This document shows, one piece after another, positions 10,800-24,570 of a stretch of DNA of 64,000 bases; positions within the stretch are counted from its first letter, which is position 1; each line of letters begins with the position of its first letter. A model generated the notes under the pieces. That model made no database searches. It was not told the origin of the DNA and worked only from the letters and a program-made list of their open reading frames with translations. The DNA lies in the NCBI RefSeq assembly GCF_030272615.1, contig NC_081411.1, positions 213,211,744-213,275,743 on the forward strand, read 5' to 3'. Source of the stretch: Cryptomeria japonica. Its lineage: Eukaryota; Streptophyta; Pinopsida; Cupressales; Cupressaceae. The translations under genes were made by a program, and so were the position numbers.

Positions 10800-12344
10800 T
10801 TATTGATATATCACATTTCCGATCAGTTGTTGATACTCTGGAATGGTCATTTTTGGCGTCTCCGACATATAAAGCTCTTGGTACATCTCTTGTTGTTGTG
10901 GTTGTGCTATGCCTTGATATCGACCTTGTTGTTGTGCTTCTTGGAGCCTAGGTTGATATTGCAATTGAGTAGGCTGTTGATATTGCATAGGCACCAATTG
11001 CAGTTGTGAAGTAGGATAGCTTGTTTGCCTTGGCACATATTGTGGCACATGTTGGTGTTGAAGCTGACGGATCGGAATTTGTTGACTTTGTGCCAATTGT
11101 TGTCGTGGTGTATATCCCATTATTTGTAAAAAACTTTGTTTAGATGGTTTTCGTTACTTCTCCTTAGGATGGGGTATAGCACTTGCATTAACTTGCTGTG
11201 TTGTTTGTCCAATCCATTGTGATGGTTGCAAGTTTGCGTTAACTTGTAATGGTGCCGAAGGCGCTACAATTTGTTGTCGAATGCAAACTTGTTGTTGTTG
11301 TACATTGCTTGTTTGTACATTCGATTGCACTTTTTGTATATTATTCAATCGTTGCAACAATTGTTGTTGGTACAAACCACTATCCGTAGCTCTTTGTGTC
11401 GCCATTATCGAAGGATCTATCACAATAGTGTTTGGCAAATATATTGAATTTAACGGGACATAAGAACTTTTTTGCATCGTGGAATTGCCTTGGACATTAG
11501 TGATATCAGGCATTCCAGTCGTGAAACTTTCCTGCATCTTAGATTTTGATCCAATTTTATGCATATTAGGAACTACTTCTTGTTGAGGGATATTTGTCAA
11601 TATTTGCGTGGTCTTTGTTTGATCTTGTGTTGCAGGTGTTACATTGAATAGTGGATTATTTATTGTCTCAAATGGTGACTTTTGAGGAATAGTCACTGTC
11701 AATGCCTTTGAAGCACGTTTACTCATTAAGGTAGGTTGAGTTTCAGGTTGCACATTTTCTTCAGTTGGATGCGGAGAGAAACTTAACAACTCACCACCTT
11801 GTTGTTTTTGCACATTGACTTGTTCGCTTGAAGAGGTCACATTACTCATCATGTTAAGATATTTTTGTGGAAACATCTTAAAGACCTTACTCAAGAACTT
11901 ATCCATCTTTTTTGTTATCTTTGGATTTTGAAGGAACATGTCAACATCATCCGAATCATCGGAATCAGATGAAGAGTCTGGTTGGATATTTGGATTTTTT
12001 TCTTGGTGAATGCCTTGATCTAAACCAAATCCTTGAGATAGAGTTGGTTCTTCATATAATGTTTGTATTTCATGTTGCAAGCTAGGCTGAATCCAGTTGA
12101 AAGGTGCACTTCCTCTTGGAGTTGGTGGAACACTCCCATGTCTTGGTTTCATGGGTACAAATATTGGTTCATATAATGGAGGTGGTCCCAGTTGAACCGT
12201 TCCATATGGTGGTAGAGATGTGTTTGATGAACCTTCAACTTGCACTGTTTGACTAGTTTGAAACTGCGAATTTGCTATGTTGTCCATGGGTTGATACATT
12301 GGTTCACTCATCTTCTTAGATCTTGATCTTGTCTCAACAGGCAT
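10800..12344 (-). pseudogene. N-terminal extension of Tat-1 gag, Gln-rich
   Basis: The start codon at 12344 gives MPVETRSRSKK, a basic start of the kind usual for plant gag proteins. About 500 residues precede the conserved gag core. They include Pro-rich segments, an acidic patch (SSSDSDDSDDVD) followed by a short helical segment (MDKFLSKVFKMFPQKYL), and from 11120 on a strongly Gln-rich stretch. The frame continues into gag after stops near 11154 and 10800. Tat-2 has a shorter N-terminal region at the same place (35010-36104). I know no function for it. Confidence 0.7.
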
Positions 12345-14398
12345 GTCACTTATGCAAATGCAATGTTTTTGGAATTTTTCAAAGACAATATATGATATGC
12401 AACTAAATGCAAACTAAATAAATGAAAATGCAATCTATGTTTTTGGTGTTTTTGAAGATTTTGACAAACTTATGAAGGCAAATCTAAGAGAGGGACCCTT
12501 AGGAAATTGGAATGATATCTAGACCTCAAAGGACAAAAGGAATTAACTGACAAAGGACAAGATGACAATGTCTCCCCTATATGCTTGGATACTAAGCTAG
12601 GTTTGACGAAATGATATTGATGACAAAAGGACAAAAGATTTGATAAGGTCTAGAACTCCTAACAATGACTTAGGGTTTATCAAAGATTTGGATTACTTAA
12701 GTATGACAAAACCTAGCTTTGACACTATATGCACAGGGACAATTAGTATGCAAATGACCCTAATATGATATGATAATGACTTAAGCTTACTAATGGGACC
12801 TAGGGTATGCAAATATGAATGTATGACAATAGTATGACTTTAATGCAAGAGGACACATGCAAATGGATGACCCCTATTGAAAGGAGTATGACTTAGGTGA
12901 AATCTAACCTTGGTACTTGAAAATGAACTTTGTAAAATGCAACCTAGGATGAACCTAAATGTAAGTGACATAAATGTTGAGACAAGTTTTTGAACAATGT
13001 TGGATAACCATGTTTTAGGAAGATGATCTTTGAATCTTGTTGAATTTTTGTTGGACGAAAAGTCTCTTGTGTTTAATCTTATGTTAGATCAATGTGTTTT
13101 GCTCTTGAAATGAGGTACACTTCAACTTTTGACAAGCAAAGAATACAAGATATTGCAACTTAGACTCAAGACAATCATCCTCATTTCCACATTTCTTATG
13201 GTAGGCAAAGACATTAGGTACTTGAGAGGTAGACTCATTATGGGATTCAAGGAGAATACATAGATGCTTGACCCCACGGGCTCCCCTCCACGGCACTCAC
13301 TTCTCAGGGCAGCCAAGCATCAGTCCCCATGGAAATCTCCCCATGGCGAACTTAGTATCTCTTCCAAGTATCCGAATTTGTCCTTCTCAAGCAACTAGAA
13401 GGGTTTTTGGTCTCTAAAACCAAGGTATGTAGTAAGGATTTCTATTAAGCGTTACTCCTTGATGTCACGCAAGCATGATTGAGACATTAAGCCCATCAAG
13501 ATACCAAACAAATGTAGTCGCACAAGCATGATTTAGACCAAGAGGCCCTACTTAGATGTTGATATGAGAAAGAGTTCAAGGGTCATCACTTCCCAAGTAA
13601 CTGCAATCCCCACGTAACACTTCCTTCAAAGCTTTCGCTCATTGGGTATTTTTTTATAGTGAGTTAGAATGCCAAGGAATTCTAGCCGTACTCACTTTGG
13701 GTCGTTCCCTTCTCATGATTATCACTTGCTTGCAAAAGCAAAGTGGTCGAGAAGGCAGGCCCTCTAAATGTGACACACAATCAACAACACAAGCATGTTA
13801 TCGAAGATCTGGATTTTTGATCATCCTAAGAAGGATGAGAGCATACTCTCCTACTCCAATGTCATACTCAAAAATCAAAGCAAACAAATGTTCATTCCAA
13901 CCTATTTAGAAATCACTAGGTGCCTAAAAATTAATTGCAAACATAAAGTTTGGTTGTTTCTCCAAGGCAACCTGCAAAAACCCAAGTTAGAAGTTTGATA
14001 CGCTTATTCTTTGACTTTCGAATCTGCACAAAGCGTGTTAGTAGTTTGATTTATTGTCTTTGCCATGTGTATGCCAAGATTCTGCACAGATAATTAGTAC
14101 CAAAATCCAAAGCACAGAAAATAGAATGCAAAAACACAACAAATTTCAAGTAAACACTGCATTTTTTTACCTCTGTTCTGGACTTTACAAGGCGCAGAAC
14201 TCATGACACAGGTGCAGAACCCATGACACAAGCACAAAATGTCCTCTACACAAGCGCAGAATGCTCAACACAGGCGCAAGTTGCTTCACACAAGCGCAGA
14301 AGTCCCCAGAACACCCTGCACGACCCTGTTTTTGGGTTTTTTGGCCTGCAAATCAACTTGAAAGCACTCAAAAACACAATAAATGGATTAGAAGGTTA
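12345..14398 (-). other. Untranslated gag-pol leader of Tat-1
   Basis: There is no long frame in the 2.05 kb between the primer site and gag. A block at 13262-13390 is strongly similar to 37093-37215 in Tat-2. It contains ATGCTTG (13264-13270) and CAAGCAT (13314-13320), able to form a stem. A second similar block has GGTCGTTC and GGCCCTCTAAA (13700-13770). Packaging, dimerisation or splicing signals are likely contents, by inference. Confidence 0.55.
14191..14302 (-). repeat. TGCGCYTGTGT motif array in the leader (Tat-1)
   Basis: About six spaced copies read ACAAGCGCAGAA or close variants on the plus strand, that is TTCTGCGCTTGTGT in the gag-pol direction. The array begins about 100 bp downstream of the primer site. 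It matches the array in the PMD intron at 269-362. Confidence 0.75.
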
Positions 14399-14419
14399 GT
14401 GTTCACGTTGGGTTCACCA
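14399..14419 (-). other. Candidate primer-binding site of Tat-1
   Basis: On the minus strand TGGTGAACCCAACGTGAACA follows the end of the LTR after five bases (TTAAT). A start with TGG matches the CCA end of a tRNA. I could not assign the tRNA. Confidence 0.5.
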
Positions 14420-14424
14420 ATTAA

Positions 14425-15973
14425 TGTACGTTAGGAAATAGGAAATCATCACAAGAATATATAAAAACATTAGTCATTAGCTCAATCACAAAAACACAAA
14501 ATGTAATGATCTAATCCTAAACAACACTCAATAGAGACATGAAATAAAACATTCAAAAACAAAAGATTATGCAAACCATAGATATGACTTGAACACTCCT
14601 TCATGTGGCTCCATTGTTCTTCTTTCCTCTTCAAATGGTTGGATTGTGGATCTCACCTACAAGTGCACACACACAATTGAAAGCAAGTAGACAAGATTAC
14701 TAATCAAGAGTACTAGAAATTTGATAGTTTGATTACCAATTATTAGCCTTGATTGATGAAGATCATCCAATTTATAGATAAATTGGAGAAATGACAAGAT
14801 TAGCATGATAGTGATTCGAATGGAAATTCAAATCAAGAATAGCAAAATTATGACATGTGTATGACAAATTGCTATGCAAGGATTTATGACAATTTATGAC
14901 AATTTATGACAAATTTCTATGTCAAGAATTGATTGATTGTCAATTATGACAAATTATGACAAATTTCTATGTCATTCCCATGAAATTAGGAGAGAAATAG
15001 GAGGAAATTGAAATTAGGAATTAGAAAATTAAGAAATTAGAGAATTAAGAATTTGATGGAAATTAGAAATTAGTGAATTAATCAATAATTATTTATTTAT
15101 TAATTAATTCATTCACAAAGAGGAATAATTAGCCAATTAAATGAATATTTAATTGTAATGAAAAGACTTAGGATAAATAAGTAATTTATTAATCCTAAAG
15201 GAAGAAAATGATAAGCAAGGTTAAATGACTAAATCATGAAACCCTAGAAGATGAATTAGCAATGCGAGGATGACAATTAGGTCCTGATTGAAGATAATTA
15301 ATGTCGATCATGATTTTGATTTAACAAAAGACCAATATGATAAATGATTTGATTGATAAACGCGCCAATTGACGAGGAGCAATGGCAAATTGATCCAAAT
15401 TGACATAATTGAGACAGATAATGATCGATGACAAATCGATCACAAAATGACAAAATTGACAAGAGGACGAGGATTGATGATAAAATAGATTGCAAGACGA
15501 CAAGATTGGAAATGACCACGATCGATGACAAATTGATCGCAAAATGACAAGATCGAACATGATAATGACCGATGACAAATCGATCGTTAAAATGACAAGA
15601 TTGAAGGATTGATGATAAATCGACAAGATTGATAAGAGGACAACGATCGATGACAAATTGATCGCAAGATTGACAGGAGGAAAAAACCCTAAATTAGGAT
15701 TGACGATGTCCAAAATGATGACAAATTAGCACGCATATTGATGCGACAATATAAGTTCGATCAAAATCATGACTGGATAGTGTTGTCGACAAGACCAAAT
15801 TTGAGAGCGAGATGAATGAAGAATGTAGAAGAATGACTCGATGTTCACAAATGATAAAAACCAAGTGCGTGACATAGGAGAAATGTTAATGTGATGCAAA
15901 AAACCTAAAATGAGGTAATGCGCAATTGTTAAAGTATGACCTCGCAAGCGTTGACCATTTTTAGGTGTCTACA
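14425..15973 (-). repeat. 5' LTR of Tat-1 (1549 bp)
   Basis: Minus-strand ends are TGTAGACACC and ACGTACA, a TG...CA terminus. A TATA-like CTATAAA lies at 14771-14777 on the minus strand. Inside are two degenerate tandem arrays: 'atgacaaattt' units at about 14880-14975 and 'gatcgatgacaaattgatcg' units at about 15423-15677. The partner LTR is outside the window, so the boundary rests on the TG/CA ends, the adjacent primer site and the interrupted copia at 15974. Confidence 0.75.
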
Positions 15974-17585
15974 ATGAGTTTTCCTTTAGTGTTGCCATCA
16001 ATGCCAAAGGGGGAGAATGTTGGAATGATTGGCATAACTGATGATGATGTTGACATATTAGTATAAGGACTGTTGGTGATGATGAAGGACTATTGGTGAT
16101 GATATGTTGAAGGACTATTGGTGTTGATATAGTTGATATGATAAGGAGAATGATGGCATGGTGATGTATGACCGGTATAGATTGAGATATTGGTTTGTGA
16201 CTTGGTGATCAATTATTTGTGTTGTCATTGATGGTGACAATGGCAATTGTTTATTCTTGATTACTTTATCATCTAGGTTTATTGGTGTAACCTAACCGGT
16301 AATGGATTAAGTTGGTGAGATGAACTGTGTTGTTGACAGAAAACTTGGTGAATAGGACTTTAACTGGTAAACATGAAACCGTGTTATACTTAAGCAATTG
16401 GTTCTGAAGATTGATGAGGAATTAGGTGTTGCGGTTTGAAACATGTGTTTATATCATTGTAATGAATCAATGACCAAAACCACATCATGTTTGTGATTTA
16501 CTATTATATTTTCAGTAGGGTTTTAGCAGGGTTTTAGAATTGGTAACAAGATCTCTTAGTCGATGATGTTTTATGGTTTGGCAGTGAATTTCATTATGTT
16601 CATAACTTCATAGTGATGTATCACAACCCATGTGAGAAATTAAAATAATATTTTGGCGTGATTAAGGATGGAATTTCTTGGGAAATAACGAAGAGCATAA
16701 AAGAACGTTTTAAGGGTTTGACTGCTTATCAGATCGATGTGCGGTGTCATGTTATGAATATTCAATGGTTGAAATTTTCTTGATATTTGTTGTAATAATC
16801 TGTATGATAATTTGTAATGATCTATGATGATCTATGATGTAAATCCATTTGAATCTTCATGTATCTAGGGTTTTGTAACCGACAAAGAGGTAAAGTGTAT
16901 TTAGGTTAGTTTTGATGAAGTTTATTGTGTTAGTAATCTAAGAAAAGAGTGTGTAGCCGAACTAAAGGTGTGTGCCTGCAAGAGAAAAGCAAATTGGAGC
17001 TGAAGTAGATCTTAACAGGCAAGCAAGAAGTACTATTTCCATATCATTCATTTGTTGTACCCTAACAGTTGCAGTAGGTTCAAAATCCATTAATTGGGTA
17101 GGTCCTAAAATGACTTGTTCATGTAAATCCCTTAACTAGGTAGCTCAAAAACTTGAGTTTAAATCCTCATGCGAGGTTGCTTCTAATAGGGAAAAGCTCC
17201 TAACAGAGCTCATATCGTAAATCTATTGACTGGGTGACTCCTAATAGGGTCTTCTCCTAACCGAGCTAGGCTCCTAATAGGGCACATTCTGAAAGAGTGC
17301 ATTATCTTATGGGTACCAATTCCCACCATGGTTTTTCCTATTTGGGTTTCCATGTGAAAGTCCTAGTGTTCATATGGTGATTTATTTGTGTTTGTGTTAA
17401 GTTGATATCTTTCTATTGCATGCATGATATGGAACACTTAAATGAGCAGTTTGGTAAATTTGATTAGTAGATTGATTTCAGTGGCTACCGGTACTGGTTA
17501 TGATCTGTTCTGGTGAAGTATTGATCAGTTTGGTTTAAGATTTCAATTGGTTGTTAATAATGATTCACCCCCACTCTTAGTATGA
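15974..17585 (+). mobile_element. 3' end and LTR of a plus-strand Ty1/copia element
   Basis: After 30 bp of interior comes a polypurine tract (16005-16017, AAAGGGGGAGAA) and an LTR beginning TGTTGGAATGATTGG at 16018. Read backward the LTR matches the layout of the copia A and B LTRs, including GGAAACCCAAATAGG followed by AAAAACCATGGTGGG, and TGAATCA next to a C/G run. Homology ends near 17580, where the purine tract begins, so the last part of the LTR seems to be lost. Tat-1 inserted just upstream of the polypurine tract. The exact right end is uncertain. Confidence 0.7.
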
Positions 17586-19760
<2,175 letters not shown>

Positions 19761-21056
19761 GTTGATACAAGCATTCTGATTACCAAAATTTGACTAACTC
19801 TAAAATTTATAAGAATACTAAACTAGAATTTGCATTATAACTCTTAGAGATCTGGAACCACTCTCAAACATACTCACAATATATACATAAAATATAACTT
19901 AAAGTATAAGAAAGCTAAAATACAAAGAGAAATACCAAGTTTATACTTAAATATTAAATTTTATGTATATATCCTACCGAAAAACCTAAAGGAATGCTAA
20001 ATGAATTGCATACAAGTCCTTATTACTAATTTAAATTTTATTGACAAACAAACGCGTATGTGATTTACAAACTAAAACCGTGTATGGGGTTTTAATTTGT
20101 AAACTGTGTACGAGGTTTTAGTTTCTAAACCATGTACGGGGTTTTAGTTTGTAAACCATGTACGGGGTTTAGTTTCTAAACCATGTATGCGGCTTAGCTT
20201 TGGTTAGGCTCGGAAAAACAAGCCTAAATGCATACGAGGTTTTTTTAATTTGAAATACCCCATGCGCATTTTGTGTTTTTTCATGTTTTTTTGGGGGTGT
20301 GTCAACTTTTTTGCACACCATTTGGTGCACACACCCATATGAAGATTCTTGGTGTTTTAGGTTTTGGCTATTCCTTTTTGTAATATTTTTTTATCTTGGA
20401 AAGATTGAGAGAATTTGAAGGAATCATCTACTAATAAATCCTTTGGTGAGTATAACTCTTGTAGTTGTTTCAATTCTAGGAGACAATATGCACTTTGAAG
20501 GATGGTAAAGATAGAGAAATTAGAATTGATCATGTTGAAATGACATTGATTTGGCGCTCTTGCTTAAAAATGAAATTCTGTTGATGCATGGGGTGTAGAT
20601 TTTCACTTTTTGGTTGCATGCGGGAAAGGTTTCATATTTTGTGTCTATGAGAGGCTCCCTCATAATATGGAGAAACTTGTGTTGTTTCAATTATGGAGTT
20701 ATGTGCTTATATTGGGTTCTTTTTATTGGTATTAGAAGGAAATACTTTTTTTATCTCTAACTACATGAAGGCTATGAAGATGATCATTAGATAATTTGGA
20801 AGCTTCTAGAAGAGTCTATCTCCCTTAAATGCATGCAGTGATGGTGGTTGTGGAGTTGGCCTACAAATGGGCCTGGGGTTCCTAAACTAATTTTTCCTCA
20901 TGGATGATTGTACTTACGTGGCTTAGATTCATGTTCCCTCGATTTGAGGGTTTTATAAAATTTTCACAAAAATATATGGCGATGCTTATCTATGATAATC
21001 TATTATTCCTATTTAACCATTATGGTTCTTTTTGAGAATTTTGAGTATTCCAAATG
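19761..21056. other. Unidentified AT-rich DNA
   Basis: I see no gene or element boundary here apart from the minisatellite at 20077-20205. Short frames are not preserved and match no family I recognise. Confidence 0.5.
20077..20205 (+). repeat. 26-bp minisatellite, about five units
   Basis: Successive units read ACCATGTACGGGGTTTTAGT followed by TTSTAA, with a few changes per unit and more decay in the first and last. Confidence 0.85.
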
Positions 21057-21431
21057 TGTTAGAAGTATAGTTGTTGTTGCACCTAAAGATCACCCTGTTA
21101 ATGTCTGATACATTCGCTAGACTTATAGAATCCATAGGAGCAGTTAAGCCATGTCAAAAACCTAAGCACTGCGCTACACAACACAAGGAGACAAAGGGCG
21201 CACAACTTGCAACAATACTCCCACAGCGCAAGCAAGGGGGTTTGAACTTGTGACCCAAGCTTTGATACCACTTGTTAGAAATAAAAATGCCATTGCACCA
21301 AAAGATCAACCTGTTAATTCCCGATACAACCACTAGATTTATAGAATCCACAAGAGGTATTTAAGCCATGTCAGAAACCTAAGCGTTGCATTGCAAAACA
21401 CAAGGAGACCAAGGGCGCACACCTTGTAACA
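21057..21431 (-). mobile_element. TRIM (terminal-repeat retrotransposon in miniature)
   Basis: Two direct repeats of 158 and 159 bp (21057-21214 and 21273-21431) begin TGTTAGAA on the plus strand and end GCAACA or GTAACA. Only 58 bp separates them. On the minus strand the right copy ends TTCTAACA, followed by AG and TGGTATCAAAGC, an initiator-Met primer site with one mismatch. A purine-rich GCTGTGGGAG precedes the other copy. Flanking pentamers AAATG (21052-21056) and AGATG (21432-21436) look like a target duplication with one change. It has no coding capacity, as expected for a TRIM. Confidence 0.88.
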
Positions 21432-22694
21432 AGATGTGCATGGGTGTTCTTGAATACGTAAGTTTTATAGGTTTTACATGGTCAAGAAAAACATATGATT
21501 TTTTGGATATGTGAATGGACTATTTTCTAGATCATAGAGTACTATTGGATTTTTTAGTTGATAATTTTAGAGGAGAAACCTACAAATTAGCATGTATGCT
21601 TTATGCATGTTTTGAGGAGATGTATTTTCTTCTCTCCATGAGATGTATTTTATTCTCTGTATGGAGATGTTAGTACATGATTAGTCATTTAATATTTTTA
21701 TGGTGAATTATTGGTGGGTTCCTATACTATGGTGCTCGATGTGAATGTGTTTGGTAAATCAGATATGTGGTTGATCCAATGCTTGAGTCATGGTGTCTAC
21801 ATGACTATTATCTTTGAGATCTTAGTTTGCATGTCACTAATATGATAGTGGGTTTTCATGTTGCAATAATTAGATCTACAAGTTATGCAGATGTGTGGGC
21901 TCATCATCTATTTAGTTGTAGTGGAATTACTCAAATATGGACTATTTAAATCCACAATATTTGATTCAATGTTGATGCAGACTTGTTAGATGGCCTTGTT
22001 TGTGGTTACTTGTGTACTAGTGTGGTTGCTTTGAGATGAGAGGATGGATCATAGGTGAGTACTTAGATAATTGGTTATGGGGTATTGTAGCATGGTGTAT
22101 TTTTTTGGTGTGGAGATCTTGGTTCCACTTGGTGTGATTAATAGTACACTTGTAGGTGTGTGGACCTAGAGGATTTTTAGAATTAATATATCGTATGTCA
22201 TGATTCTTGGAGAGCTTGGTATCATGGTTGAGAGGGAGCTTAAGAATTGATTGCATATTCATCACTTGATGGTCGATGATCTTCTTTATATTTATAGATA
22301 TTTTGGAGGGACTCTTAGATCATGTTGCTACAAAAGGGTTCTTTCATATTTGCATGTGAATAGTACTTGAGGATGTGTAGCATATCTAGGCCATGGAGGA
22401 ATCTTGGAGTCTTTGGTTGAGGTGTTGGTGGTTCTTGATAGGTGATGTTGTTTTAGAGTATGTTTGATATTATTTTGTGGCACACTCTTGATTGCTAGCT
22501 TAGAGTTTTGGCTTGATTCATTTTTATTGAGACCATGATATGCTCACTTGGAGCATGATATCTCCTTGGAGGATATGATTGGATCATAATGTAATGATAG
22601 TTTCTTTATTTGGATTATTGGGGCTTTTAAAATGGTATGGTAATTTCTCTTTGTATTAAGTACTTTGGTCATGTGCTTGAGAGCCTCATGTAAT
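21432..22694. other. Unidentified AT-rich DNA, target of copia A
   Basis: No gene is recognised. The sequence continues after copia A at 46299, so 21432-22690 and 46299 onward were contiguous before that insertion. It ends in CTTGAGAGCCTCATG (22676-22690), which is repeated on the far side of copia A, and then TAAT. Confidence 0.5.
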
Positions 22695-22930
22695 TGATAG
22701 TTCTAATACTAATATGTTTAGTACAGATGCCAAGCTAGCAGAATGAGAGGGGGGGGGGGGTGAATCATACAAACTTAATCTTCCACAATAACAACAGATT
22801 CAACTTCGGTAAACTTATCAGAAAAATAGTAAATCATGCAAACTCATAAATAGATAAGATCACACAACATATAACACCAGATTTAATGTGGAAACCCAAA
22901 TAGGGAAAAACCACTATGGGATTTCGGACC
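22695..22930 (-). repeat. Copia A 3' LTR, outer part
   Basis: This is the first 236 bp of the left LTR on the plus strand, matching 44797-45032. It contains a run of about 12 G (22749-22760), where the other LTR has about ten. It is cut by Tat-2 after GGACC and resumes at 39116. Confidence 0.9.
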
Positions 22931-23705
22931 TGTATATGGTGAAAATGGATAACAATAATAACAAAATTGAAAGGCTAAATGAATTCAACCACCAAACCCT
23001 AGCCTAACAACAACAAAGATCCACCATAACATATGAAGATTACCTAAGACAATGCAAATCAAATGAAATCACAAAGATTATACCATCACATGTCCAATAG
23101 GGTTTTGATCTCCATTCTTCCTATCTCCATTGATCTTGCTTGATATATTTGCTCTCAAATTTTATGTGCACAAGAGCTCAACAAAGAATGGAATGTGGTT
23201 GCAAGTAGGATCGTAGTGTAGTCAATTGCATAAAAAATCATTAGGTCATTAGGGTTTGATAATGAAGAAAGCATCTCCTTAAATAGAAGACACAATATGA
23301 AATGGAGGGATAAGATTGAGAGGTGTAAAAAGGAGGTCGGCTAGGATTAGAGGGTAGGTAGAAGAAATAATAAAATAATGAAAGAGGTAGGTAGTGTAGG
23401 AATTAAGAGATGAATGACATGTGTCATGTGTAGAAAAAGCTAATGAATTAATTAAATAAATAAAGATTTATTTAATTTATAGAAGAAGTGGGATCAATTT
23501 AAATAAATAAAATATTTATTTAATTTAGGAAAAGGATAATTTAAATAAATAAATGTATTTATTTAAATGAGAAATAAGGCTAGAAGAGGATAAATGAATT
23601 AATTAAATAAATAAAGATTTATTTAATTAATAGAAGAATTAGGCTTAGATAATTAAATAAATAAAATATTTATTTAATTAGACATGACAATTTTGAGTGT
23701 CTACA
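22931..23705 (-). repeat. 3' LTR of Tat-2 (775 bp)
   Basis: Minus-strand ends are TGTAGACACTC and ATATACA. A TATA-like CTATTTAAGG lies at the CTCCTTAAATAG stretch (about 23276-23286). Near the U3 end are five imperfect palindromes of the form TTAAATAAATAAA-ATTTATTTAA (about 23449-23680). Confidence 0.95.
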
Positions 23706-23720
23706 TTTTGCCCCTCTTTG
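23706..23720 (-). other. Polypurine tract of Tat-2
   Basis: The minus strand reads CAAAGAGGGGCAAAA directly before the 3' LTR, the expected plus-strand DNA primer. A very similar tract adjoins the LTR remnant ending at 49589. Confidence 0.8.
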
Positions 23721-23950
23721 AGACAATGCAGCTTGTCGTGTTGTTTCAAAGAAGATAAGATGAACTGATATAGAGTTGCCCCAAGATGGGAATGATATGC
23801 CCCCTCGAGAGATTGGATGAAAATGTCTGAAAAGATGGCAGACAATCTCTCGATAAGAAAGACAAGATAGAATGGACTGACCGAATAAAGTGACCAAGTC
23901 GCGGGATAAAGAAGACTGACTCGGGAAATGAGGGCGAGGGCTAGGGTAGG

Positions 23951-23958
23951 CTATAAGA
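23951..23958 (+). promoter_or_regulatory. TATA box of the antisense PMD gene in Tat-2
   Basis: CTATAAGA lies 99 bp before the start codon at 24050 and corresponds to CTATAAAT at 11-18 in Tat-1. The surrounding sequence is otherwise diverged. Confidence 0.5.
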
Positions 23959-24232
23959 TAGACCACAGGCAAAAGACATCCTCATTGTCATCCACACATC
24001 CACGAAAGCAGATTGCAGAGCGAGAAAAGAGCAGTAGCAGTCAGCAGCAATGGCTTTCATTCACAGATTCGACCATGTTCGCCAATTCCAGAGGCCAGCA
24101 GAGGCAGGAGAGCTGGTAAGTACCACCAGACCTCCTTGTACTTTGATGCATTTAATTTTGTCATTAATGCATGTTAGGTAGGGCAATAAATGCACTTAGA
24201 ATAGGGTTTCAAAAATGTCAAAAATCGCTGAA

Positions 24233-24445
24233 GTGCGTCTGCATTGGTGCCAGGCACGTCTGTGTCCGCCAGGCGCGTCTGTGTAGGTACCAGGCACGTT
24301 TGTGTCTAAAACCACATTTGTGTCGAATGCGCGCACATTTGCGTCATGTAGGGACGTCTGTGTCATATAGGTGTGTATGTGCACAACATAGGCACTTCTG
24401 TGTCATAGAGGCGTGTCTGTGCAGTTTGTAAGCGCGTTTATGTCT
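24233..24445 (+). repeat. GCGTCTGTGT motif array in the PMD intron (Tat-2)
   Basis: About eleven degenerate copies, roughly every 16-22 bp, read CACGTCTGTGTC, GCGCGTCTGTGT, GACGTCTGTGTC and similar. All have the same orientation. The inverse orientation, ACACAGACGC, fills two arrays in the gag-pol leader (36596-36751 and 37971-38229). Confidence 0.8.
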
Positions 24446-24570
24446 AAAAAGTAGAGTTTTGTCTTCTAGGTCAAATTGGCAGTTATGTGATGAACATACG
24501 CTGTCGATTGGATAAGCTGCTGAGAGGATACACTCGAGCAGGTCCTCTAGGGAAGACTAGGATAGATCTA

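Larger units (their letters stand above)
1..15973 (-). mobile_element. Ty3/gypsy Tat-type element 'Tat-1', left end cut by window
   Basis: Read on the minus strand the order is 5' LTR (14425-15973), primer site, 2.1-kb leader, gag, protease, reverse transcriptase, RNase H, a second RNase H, integrase, T-rich spacer and an antisense PMD gene. The 3' LTR lies off the left edge. The two consecutive RNase H domains and the lack of a chromodomain are hallmarks of the Tat lineage. The gag-pol frame runs from 12344 to 4163, about 2,700 codons, broken by in-frame stops and two single-base shifts near 7190 and 7056. The LTR starts TGTAGACAC, as in Tat-2. Its predicted target duplication is ATGAG (15974-15978), whose partner is outside the window. 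Confidence 0.9.

Noticed and set aside
22749-22760. G-quadruplex at the G run in copia LTRs
   Set aside because: There is only one G run per site, so a single-strand quadruplex is not formed. It is a homopolymer tract conserved in the LTRs.
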